Assembly (NCBI RefSeq): GCF_002775205.1
Contig: NC_036460.1
Span: 22,958,751-23,022,750 of the forward strand
DNA: 64,000 nucleotides
Direction of reading: 5' to 3'
DNA from: Xiphophorus maculatus
Lineage: Eukaryota > Chordata > Actinopteri > Cyprinodontiformes > Poeciliidae
A program made the position numbers and the translations under genes. Of this stretch, positions 18,801 to 30,800 are shown one piece after another. The notes under the pieces were generated by a model that did not search any database, had not been told where the DNA came from, and worked only from the letters and a program-made list of their open reading frames with translations. How positions within the stretch are numbered: the first letter of the stretch is position 1; each line of letters begins with the position of its first letter.

Positions 18801-21800
18801 AAACAAAATCTGCATCAATTCCACCCCCGACTGTTGCACACATTCGTGTTGCTCTTTAACATAAAGGCCAGATAGAACGTAGTTTGGTTTGTGGTTGCAG
18901 AGAAGTGCAATAAATGGTGTCTGTACTTAGACGGTTTCAATCCCTCTTCCTCATCAGATCCAAAAGTTCACTTTAATTCATGAGGCATCGAAGGGAAGCG
19001 AGAAGTGGAAGTGGATGTTACATATGCCACTTTGTTTCACAAAGAAATGATTAAAAATCAAATAACCTTTTCCTATAAAAGATAATCAATGTACCAATAG
19101 GTCAGAGGTGTTTCACTCCTCAAAAATGTAATCATTCTGTAAATTACTTTCTAGACAGAAAACAGGTCAAGAAAAACCCGTTAAATAAAGTTATCACAGC
19201 AGTAAAGTCGTTGATTTAACCAACCAGCTAGTTATCATGTCACTCTGGGTTAGCATCTGTGGTTTGTCACATGAATAATCCAAGCAGATTAAAATCATTA
19301 ATCATTGTGAAACTGTGGCTGAATAACTGATCTAGCGCCTATAGATTGGTAAATTATGTAAAATACAAAATGAAAGCCTTTCAGAAAAGTTGTTTTTCTG
19401 GCTGCTTGCTGAAAACTAATCTGTACCAGATTTGCTTTGAGTGCTGCTATGAGATCCTACAGGCTCTCCCTTCAAAGATGACTGAGAGCTATGTGTCTGT
19501 GTGCAACTACTTCAAAAAAAAACCAAACTTTTCCACAAGATATATGAGGTTGTTTTAAGTCAAAAATTCCTTAATATTGCCACAAAAAAAATAAATAAAA
19601 AAAGGACCCCGTAGTTCCACTGGCAGATTATTTCACTGATAACAAGAGAAAAATGTATCGTTATAAATGAAATAATCTGCCAGTGGAACTAGTCCTTTTT
19701 AAAAACAAGCTCCTACCTCTTGCTGGAAGGTTACTTGCAAATTAGTTTTGTCTTATTTTAGATGCACTAAAAACCAAAAATACCAGGTAAGATTTTGTGT
19801 TTGTGCAGTGAAGAGGAAGGAGTAAAGTCAAGTGATGGGATACTTTACAGCAGCAGAGTAAAAAGGTTAAAAAGACATGTTTTATATAAATCCTTTACTG
19901 ACTAAGGCATGACGCAAAAATTTGATTAAGACTTTAAAAAAAACCCGCCTCTGATAACATCAGAGAAGTGAAATATCTTAGAAGTCTTTGGGAACAATAG
20001 CGAGCAATCCCTTAACAGCCTTGGCTTCTGATCAAGAAGCTGCTCTGGTTCAGCGATTTGTTATTTCCACACAAAGTTATCGTCCCGCCTAATTCATCAC
20101 GCAGCCTTGCCAAAAACATTTCAAACACGCGGCCGCCCCCTCGTCTCCGCTCTGCGTTTACCAACCCGGCTCTGGCTTGTGCTCCTGCATGCCACCCTGC
20201 CTCTTATGGTGCTCTCGGCGGACTTTGAGCCCCCACGGAGAGGGGAAACAAATCACGAGCCGCTCTCTTTCTGCGGGCTGTGGGGCCGAGACTGATGACA
20301 TGTCAGGATCTCCTTAAACAGGAGCATAATAATGTATCACTGGGCGCTTAGAGAGCAGAGCAGAAGCAGAAAAGAAATGGGGGGCCATGCAGGTGCACTT
20401 TAAATGTTCCTATTATGAACATGCTTAAGGATATATTAGGCCTGCAAAAGCAAACGTGCTCATACACACACTATGTAAACAGTTCATAGTTGCAAACCTT
20501 CTGCAAGCTTTTTGCATGTAAAGGCCTCGGAGTTAAAGGAAGCAGAACCAATGATACAGTTACAGTACGACGCAAAAGTATTAATTTTTCACCCAACGTT
20601 GTCTCGTATTTAGCTCTGGAAAGAATGAAGAGCCCACTGCCCATTTTAATTTTTTAAAGTATAACTTCACAAGATGCTCAACATTCCTCAATTTAATTTT
20701 TTATTTTTCGCATCAGATTTCTCCTAAAAATACTACTTCATTTTCATATTATTATGACTTTATTCTCGGATTATTTTGAGTTAACTGAAAACCTCCTGGT
20801 TATTGAAAACCTCCTGGTTATTGAAAACCTCCTGGTTATTGAAAACCTCCTGGTTATTGAAAACCTCCTGGTTATTGAAAACCTCCTGGTTATTCCACCA
20901 AATATTGGCTTCTGAACTCTTCCTGAGTTAAAACGTTAGTGTTGTTTTATCTAAATAAATTTAAACTTGTTTTCTTTGCATTATTTGAGGTCTGAAAGCA
21001 CAGCATCGTTTTTTATTATTTTGACCATTTCTCATTTTCTGCAAGTAAATACTACATTTTTGCTTAGAATTTCAGAGACATGTTGTCAGTAGTTTGTAGA
21101 ATAAAAGAGCAAAGTTCATTTTACTCAAACATAAACCTATGAGTGGTAAAATCAGAGAAGCTCATCATTTTCAGTGGTCTCTTAATTTTTTTCCAGAGCT
21201 CTATATTTAGCTTCATTTATCTTCCAGCAGCTTCCCTGTCCCTGCTGAGGAAACGCATTCACACAGCATATTCTCAAAAAAATCCCTGAGCCCTCACTTT
21301 ATTTACATACTTGTTAGGGTTAATGGGGCAGAAAAAAAGCATGTCATACTTTTCTGAGTTTTTTTGTCAGAAAAATAAATAATGAAATACGTTGATTGTT
21401 GGTCATAGCACAACAGAATAAAAAGAAAGGCTGAAGGAGCATGAATGCTTTTGCGAGGTGCTGTGTATTAATGACCACAAAGTTGGTTTAGGCTCTTTAC
21501 AGAGAATGAAAACCAGGAAATTTGTCGTAGCTTTATCACTGATCTATTTGCAGAATCCACTCTTCAAGCCAAACTGGTTATTAAGGCAAACATTTCCCTA
21601 CCTTCCTAAACCATTTTGCCTGGTGTAAATGAGCACATCCTGTCAGAGACACTCAAGACGCAGATAACACGCATGCTTCAGGAAACAGACCCCATAATGG
21701 ATGTCAACATTTTGCGACTCATTATTTTCCATCCACCAGTCCTGGTGGACTCTTCCTACCCATCTCTCTCTCTCGCTCTCTCTTTTACACTGATTCCCTG

Positions 21801-24800
21801 ATTTGGTTGCAGTGCCGCATCATTACACGTGGCAGGGTGCAGACAGCTGACCCGCCAGAGACAATGGAGAGAAATACTCAGCGTCTGAAGAAGTCCCATA
21901 TCTTTACAGACATGTTTAATGCACTTTGTAGTGAGATTAAGGAGTAAACTCTTACAAAGGTGATAAATGGGTCGATAAAGCCTCGTTAAGTAGATTTATG
22001 GTGCAGTTTCAGTGCCAAAAATTAAGACTATTGTGAATTCAGTAGGGGCAAACAAATCCAATGCTACTGTTTGCTTATTCGTGCTAATGGGCAGCGGAAA
22101 CATGTTGCATATTGAAACAGAGGCTGCATTAAACAAATGTGGGACAAAAACCTTCCTCCAACATGTGTGCAGGGAAAAATGTAGCAGACAGACAATGTGT
22201 CTGACTTCACAGACAGCTTTTAAGAGCTTAAAAAAAAAAGAAAACGGAGGCGTTTTCTTTTCTTTCGGCCTGTCGGTAGCCCTCGTCCTTTCAGCTGCTC
22301 ATCATGCACGGAGCTTTTGCTGCTGAATGTCATACAGACTAGCCACGCCACCAGTTTATCATCACCTCAGCTGAAGTACGTTCATGCATGCATTCATCTT
22401 TGAACTTTGAGAAAACATGAAGCTTTTATAAAAAAAATTTTTTTAAAGTCATTTGACAGTAAAGCAAAGGCTAAATTTCTCCAGAACATCAACCTGGACT
22501 GCAGCCACTCACACACAGTAGTGTGGGGAAATAAGTGTTGTTTAAAACACTTATTTAAGTGTTTAAAACGACACATTAGTAAGTTTAAAACAACACATTT
22601 GTAACAATGACATTTAAACCCAAGCTATCAATGTGGAGAAATTGGTCAACCTCATTTTTTACTCTGGCTGCTTGTGTGCCTAAAAGTTCATGTTGTTTTG
22701 TTACCTTTACCTCATGAGATACAGCAACCAGCCGCCAGTGGAAGTTCAGCAGTGACGATACTTGCGTGCGAGCTGAGTCATATGGAAAAATATTTGCTTT
22801 CTTTTCTATACTGTGCATATACAGTATATACAGGGGTTGGACAATGTATATACTGTATGTATTTTATATATATATACTTTTAATATTTTTAAGACTTTGA
22901 TAATAGATCTTCCATTTCCTCTAAATAGCTATAACGTTTGCACAATTACAGCCACCTCTTTCTCATTTTAATTTAGCAAAATCTGTAAGAAAAATAACTT
23001 CATTGGGCATCCTGCATTTTATTCTTACTTGAAAAGCAACTATCCAAAAACATACAGGTCAGGCGTTATTATTTTTTTTCCTTGTTTGGCTTTTTAGTTT
23101 TTTGCAGCATGTCTTTCACCCCCAGAGCTTCCTGTGGCTATATGCAGATGGTGCAGCCATAATACTTCAACATTGAAAAGATGACTGGAGGGGAATTTTC
23201 ACAACCACAAAGAGAGTTGGAGATACTTAAGGTGCAGAGGGGAAAAAACGCACAGACGAGGAACGAGTGGGTGTTGTCGCCACACTACTGAGACGCTTTT
23301 TTTTTTTCCCCATCATGATTGCCTTATCTGTTCATTTGGACCTATCACATTGCATGTATGAGTGCAGCATACAAAAAGGGGAGAGCAAATGCTTTAAAGA
23401 TAGTCTGTGGTTATCTTCAGACGAGTTCCATCAAGGGAATGACACCATTTAAAAGTCCATTAGCGACTTTCCACCTCTAAGTCAGGCTCAAGTCTGCAGT
23501 GGGTTTGTTCTTTGGCTATTAGATCGATTTGCAAAGGACGTACCAAATGGGTTTAAGGGAGAACTACAGTTTTGTGGCCATTCAGTCCGATTAATTGCCC
23601 GTAAAGACAAGTGAACCCGTTCTGGGTTATGTTCACAGACCTATACAAAGTCTTAATCAATTTCTAAAAAAGAAAAAGAAAAACAACAGAGGAAATGTTG
23701 TGTTCTTGGGTAGAGTCTATAATTGGTAGCTTTTCGTTCTCATTTTGAATGTAGAGCATGGTTAGCTCTGTGAACACGGCCGGGGTTAGAAGTCGAAGGA
23801 GTTGCTGTTCGCTGAGCAGCTGAAAAAGAAAACTGCTGACGAAAATTAAAACAAAAACAAGAAGCTGCACAAAAAGAAAAAAGGGGAAGCTAATGTCAAG
23901 GAGCGAATGGCCAACTTTTGATGGAGGTGTGAGCCAATATGTAGCTAGAAGAAATGGCTGAACGAGTTGTGAAATGTCTTGCAAAAGAGCGTTAGTGTTC
24001 CTCCCGGGTTGTGCTGAAATGTCTTCATGCAGGGTTCAAACTTAAAGATTAGTGACAGGCGTAACGAAAATCTTCTTTTTGAACACAAACCAAGACTATT
24101 TGACAAGCAAAAGTCTTTAATGCTGGATGTTCTGTTTGTTTAATATTACTGCTGGAAATGGCTAAAAAATAATTACTTTTCAGGTTGAGACGTACATTCT
24201 CACAGAAAGCCACCTGGACATCTGCCATGTGTGGACTTTGTCTTCTTCTTTGCCAAAAGCTGCACATATTTGAACATTATAAACTGCGTCCTTTGTTTTC
24301 ACTGGCAATAAATAACATGCGCTTGAAGCAACTATGCTGCACACTGCTCCTATTTTCGTACATTTATCCAGCATTTCCATCACAGATGACGACGGCTGGC
24401 GAGTTGTGAGGATGTGATAACATTTGTGCTAATTTTTGTGCTCAGCATGCAAGACAAAGGGTGGTCCGATCAGAAAAGCTCTATAATCTCTACATCATTT
24501 GATGCGCTGTTGTCCAGACTTCAGTCAGAATGCCACTGTGCATATTAAATGCCTTTTGACCCGTGTTTGAATATTCTCAATATTTTTTAACTTCTGTTTT
24601 AGCATGCCTTCATACAATTTAACTAAGTGTGTTACAAAAGTAAAATATTGAAGTGGAAAGTATCAAGAATCTGGTTGCAAAAGTGGACACTTCTACTAAT
24701 ACTAGTGCAGGGTTTTTATTATTCTAATGGTTTGGCTCTGTTTTTGTATTTCAAACTTTCTATTTATTATTTTTGTCACTATAAAAAAAAACTTCATAAA

Positions 24801-27800
24801 TTACAAATTGAGTGGGAGTCAAAAAGTGGTGAAATTGACTTTAAAAGTGACCTAACACACAGCGTTGTTACCACTCTGATCCAACACTCCCCTCAAAAAC
24901 AAGCAGAGAAGTCCAAGAGTAGACAACAAACCTGTGCATGTAGCGTCTGCAGACTCTCATGCAGATGCACCAGTCTTCACAAGTGCCGTCAAATAAACAA
25001 GTGTCAAACTTTCGGCTTCAAAAGGGGGTTGTCTCCAGACTGGTGAGATGCTCCAGTAGCTTTGTTTGTTTGCTTTTGTTGTTGTTGTTTTTTAAAGGAG
25101 ATAACACCTCGCCAGAAAAACAGATATAGGTGAAAGAGTAAACACTTTTCTAAGACCTTTCATTGGTGGTTCTGATCAATGTTGTAGATTTGAATGTTTT
25201 GTTGGGTGTTGAAAAAAAATGTCATTTGAAACAACATTTTAAAAAAAGCTTAATGATATTTAACTTTTCAAAATGTTCCGTTTCATTGTTTTTTTGTTGT
25301 TTGTTTTCTTAACTCATCTTGACTCAATAATGTGAAGTTTGATTTCAGGTTAGAGTCTAACTGAGTTTTTCTCGATGTTCTGATCCACAGATTTGTGTCG
25401 CAGGCTCAGCGATTCGGGGAGGCATCAGCTGGGGAGCAGCACCAAACAGCATCAGAAGCAAACGGCACACAATAACAAAGATGGATTACTCTAATAGCAA
25501 CACATCTGTGCTCAAAAGCAATAAGCAGACCAAACAGCAATAATGTTGCTCTCATCTAACAGAGCATTGATATATATAAAGTTATGGAACAAAGCAATGG
25601 GAAAAACAGTTGCCTTCTTCTTATAGCTTTTAGTTGCAATTTAAAATGAGACTCTGGCATGTTTCCACATTATTCTAAAGCTCCTTTGTTCATTAGCATG
25701 TGATGATTGGTGTCAACAAATGAACAAAAAGGTACAAGTTTTAAGCGATTTCAAAATCCTTTTTTTCTTCCAGACACCCAGACTTTCTTGTAATCTTTTA
25801 AAGAGCCCCTCAGTGTTCTCAGTGTTTCTCATGACTGTCTTTGTGCTCACACTGCTTGTACGCAATCTTTTTTTAAGGCGTGCACCGATTGCAGTTTTCT
25901 GGCCGATTGCAATCATTGAAAAAGCCTGACCTGCGGATTCCGATTTTGGCTGACACAGATTTTTTTTTGTTTTGTTTGCAATATGGATAGAGATTGCAAG
26001 AAAGTCGGGGAGTTGGCAACAGTGGAGCGACTACTGATGACTGCAAACATGCAGACATGACCTGGTGGGCCGTTCTGCCCGTCAGTCAAACTTTTCTCAC
26101 AGGAAACCAGAAGAAGACGGCGGTTATTTTTAGACCTCAGCTGAAGAACTGGTGATAAGATCGGCTTCACGTGCGAGTACCGGACGATGGCTGTCTCCTA
26201 AAATTAAGGAAGTTGGTGCATCGCTGAGAATCTTTTGTCTTCATTCTACTGAGTATACTGTGATGGCTATTTTTGCATCTGATGTTTAATCCAAAAGGCT
26301 TCAAGGTCCACTTTGCATCACTTTTCAGTCAAAAACTACATTTTCATTTAAAAGTTACTGAACAGCAACCTTCAGATAAAATGCAACCTGACTGCTTTAA
26401 GGCTCATTTATGAGGCAACAGAAGAAAGGAGGGAAATGAATATGACGACTCAGCATACGAGCATAAAACAGCAAGACACACCATTTGCCTCATGGGCGAT
26501 AAATCAAGTCCTATGTGCTTTATCAATTTACCCCCAATGTCCAATTCCTTACAATCCAGTCAGGAGTGAATAGCAAGCAGTGCATTGCACATTAAAACAA
26601 CTTATTGTAGTGTTAGCTTTAAGAGATCAGCAAGGGATTCATTTTGGATTTAAAACCAAAACGTTCTTGAAACAAGAGGCTGACAATAAGAGTGGGCTCC
26701 CGACGGGCCTGTAAAAGCATTCAACATGGACTTTATTAGGGCTTTTTAAAACAGCACAGGAAACTACATCTAAAACATGCAGGATAAATAAGTAGAGTTT
26801 CAATTTTGCAAAATAATTTGTCAATTTCTTCGGTGTTGGCATTTTTCAAATAAACATGTTATTTTTCATAGTTTAAGAATGATATATGTAGCTTCCAGGT
26901 GCATTTCGGGGATTGAATCACAGATTTAATGCACTTTAGGGCATTGTGGTATCTGTCATCTTTGGCTTTGAGGGCTGTGCCACCAATATTCCTACTGGAT
27001 ATGTGTTTTGTATTGTCATATTACCGGCCCGGCCCGTATGGAGATTAAATGCATGTCTGTCAATAATTCACACGATTGTATCAAGACTATAACTAAAAGC
27101 CCGGCGGCTTTTAGTTATAGTCATAGAAGGTGACAAATCGCCTAGAAGGTGATTCCTAACTACGTATCAAGAGACCAGCTATTTGTCACGTCCAGTTGCA
27201 TCTAACATTATTTTAGCAGAGGTCAAAGGTCGCTCAGAGCAACAGAAAGTCAGTGGAAACTTCTTCCCATCACTTTTAGTAAACATTTTGTGTGCAATGC
27301 TCCTTAAAATCCCAGAACGCGACGTTGCCTTTTCTGGCAGCAATTATCTTGTTAATGCTGTTAAATGCCTGTTGTCTACATGCTGCTGCGGCTCTTTGGA
27401 GGAAGAGCGTGCTCCATGTGCTGAGCGCAAACATTTTGGAAAAATTGCAAAGTTCTCCACGCCTCCCAAGGAATAAATAAATATTGAACAACCACACCAT
27501 TCCGATAAGACGCTTTTTTAGGCTTTAAGTTCTTCCCTAACTCAACCCACTGAACTTGAAGAACAAGGGGCGATTTTTACAGCTGGAGTGCAAACATCCT
27601 TGTTCCTTTTTTTTTTTTTTTTTTTTTTTTTTTGAACTGTTGCATCATTAGTTGTAAAGAACCAAAGAAGATGCCACTTTTTCTGTACGCCATGACCTTT
27701 TTTTCCCCATCTTTTTCTAAAGACATACACAAAAAACCTAATTAGTCACAGTGTGATCTCTGAAATCTTTTCGATTTTTCTCTTAATATCTTTGTTTCAT

Positions 27801-30800
27801 TTCTTTAGAGAGTCATTTGACTTCCTTTTAATTTGCTCTTCAGCACCTGGACAGACGATCACCACCTTCTGCCGCATATATGGTGTGTTTATTGTGAGGT
27901 ATTGTATTTCACTGCTGTCTCTCAGCCAAGTTATATAAGCTCATAAATCTCCTGCTGCTAAGGTGGAGCATCAAACAAGCATTAAATTACACATTTAGCT
28001 GTAATGTAATATCAAAGGTGTAACAATTACTGCTGACGGCTAACTGGATTAAACTTACATTTTCATTCAGCAGTTTAAAAACCGTTTCAGATTTTTATCC
28101 TCTATTCATTTTCAATTTTCAGGGGATGACGAGGATATATTGATGCGGAGCGATATGACCGCAAAAACACAAAATCTTACCAAATATTTTTTTTTGTATA
28201 TTTTCTGGTATAATTAAAAGAAGGCAAAACTAACTTACAAGTAATTTTTCAGTGAGTTATGGGAGCTTGTTTTAAGTTAACCATTTCTCGTTTTTACATT
28301 TTCTTGATTTTAAAAAAGAACTACAGTAGACCCACTGGCATTTTACTTCACTTATAAAAATAAATTTTTTGTCATAATCTGCTATTGGAACCAGAACGTT
28401 TCCATCAGCTTTGAGATATATTTGGCTTGAAATGAGCTCATGCAACTTGCTGAGAAGTTAGTTGTTTTTCTTATTTCAAGTGTGCTGAGATATTCTGCAC
28501 AATAAACTATACCAAGAATACTTGGTAAGATTTTGTAATTTTTGGCAGTGTATTGAAAATGTTTGTCCAGTTTTGAGATTCTTTTTAAAATCATCACATT
28601 CAAAGAGATGGACTACTTGACATTTAGTGGTTCCCCCTCGTTTTTTATCCTGTTTGTTCATAAAGCTGTTCCTAATCTGTCGTGTGATTTCTATTGTGAT
28701 TTCATGTAACACTCTCCGAACAATGTCGTCAAGGTGAAGAAGGGATTTTATGACATTTAATTAAACATTGTGTAGACGATTTAAAATCTCCAACTACATA
28801 ATACGACGTTGACACATAGGTGTTCAAATGTTCTGCTCTTTAAATGACTCCTGTGCATTTTGAATGTGCAATGTGATCTCCTTCCCTTCACTGCAGAGTG
28901 ACACAACAAAAGGGTCGCAGCCCTTGGACTGAGACACTATCCTTGGGTGTGGAGCGCAATTAATGTAATGCTGTGCGAGCAAGGAAGCTGCTGAATGACA
29001 GGATAAACAAGATCTGGCACACATGATGGCAAACCAAACGTACAGATATAGAGGGCTGCAAATAACTTGCAGGTGAAGGCAGAAGATAACTGCAAAAATA
29101 TATGCATTTCTGCTGAATGCCTTGGCTGTAACTGTTTAGAGCTGCACCCTGACGCAGTGGGCAGCTGTTGTCTTGTTGCAAATGGTGCTGTGTTCGAGTC
29201 CCTGCCTTTTTGCAGGATTCCCTTTGTTTCCCACATGCAGGCGTGAGTCGACTCTACTCTGACTTCCTCCCACAGTTAAAAAAAGAAAAAAAAATGCTTG
29301 TTAACTTAATGGGTTTCTCTAAATTGCCCTCAAGTCTGAGAATGTGTTTGTTGGTGATGAGCTACAACCCTGCAAAGACCAAGGTAGTATAAAACTGGAT
29401 GGCTATTTACAACGACCTTTATGACATGCACACACCAATTATAAAAGCATTTATATTTCAACTGATGCACTGCATTTCATTAAGAGAAATAATTCACTGC
29501 AATTGCCCAGAGGAGTGATAATGTGCTTATTTGTAATTAAAGTCTAAACACCGGAGAAGACGTTCAAGGGAAAGTTTATTTATACATAATCCATTTCCAA
29601 CAACTCATGCTGCACAAAGCGCTTTACAACACACCAGAAAGAAAGAAATGCAGGACAATAACGCCATTTAAAATTTAAAAGAGAATTTCAAAAACAAAAG
29701 CAGAAATGTAATTGGAAGGGGCTATTAGGGGGATTCCCCAGTCAGTCATGAAGCTGTCGGCGTATTAGCGCGTCGCTGTGAGCCATTCTTGTCAAACTGA
29801 AAGCTAAAGTTGACAAAAGTGTGTTTTCACATCAGGACGATCACACATCTAATCTGTTTCAAAGATCAGATGAGCTTTGAAAACCACCCAAACAAAACAA
29901 GCATCCTTCCTTATGTAACAGAACAAACTGTAGTTCATTTAACCCCTTAACCGCCACTCTAAAAATGATTACATCTTATCCAGTTGCTCGGTTAGGACAC
30001 CGGTGTGTTCAGACCAAGCATCTCCGAGGTAAATACATTTTATACACTTTAAAAAGCAAATAATGTTGGTTTGTTGTGTGCAGAAACTGTTTGTCCCCTT
30101 AATTCATAATGGAAAACATTTTGTTTACACCAGCTTTTGATCAAAGAATCCGACTAATTATTAGTTTAATGTCTGGATTTTAACATCTATCGTCTTTCCT
30201 GCAACACTTTTATGTTTTTACTGTTTCTTTCCATCTTTCCTTTGATGCACTGTGCGGCGCTTTGCCTTGTGTATGATTGGTGCTGTATGAATAAACTTGC
30301 CTTGCCTAGCACATGTCTGTCAGCAGGTTATAGTCAGACATGAATCCCTCTGTTTACCCAGATCTTAAAAAAAAAATCTGACTTAAGTCCAGCTATCAGT
30401 GCAACTGTAGTTTAAACAAGAAGCAAATCTGAAGCAAACGGCTGAATATGAAGTACCAAGGTCCCGAAATGGCCTAGTTGAAGCGCAGAGCTAAACCTAA
30501 TAGGCAAGCTTTGATCCAACGAGCTGTGCAGAAACACCGTTACACATTACACCAAAATCTAACCAATATTGTACAGAAGAGCAGCAGGCAGCTACTCCTA
30601 AATAATCTGAGACCTCGGAGATAAAATTGAAAGAAACTATTTAAAGGCGAGATTCGTTAAAACGTGGCGACTACTTTTCCTCACAATAAGCACCAAAACA
30701 GAAATATTATGATATCCTCATGTTATACCTTGACAGAAGTTTCCACAGGAACTGTAATAGTGTCATAAATTATCAAAAAAATACATCATAGAAGTGATTA

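Noticed and set aside
20787..20894. CRISPR-like regular array
   Set aside because: Units are contiguous without spacers, and the genome is a vertebrate one.
23664..23984. Minus-strand 106-codon frame rich in Phe and Leu
   Set aside because: It is driven by A/T-rich low-complexity sequence and has no recognisable membrane-protein family pattern.
27085..27122. microRNA precursor
   Set aside because: The stem is 17 bp with a 4-nt loop, too short for a metazoan pre-miRNA hairpin.
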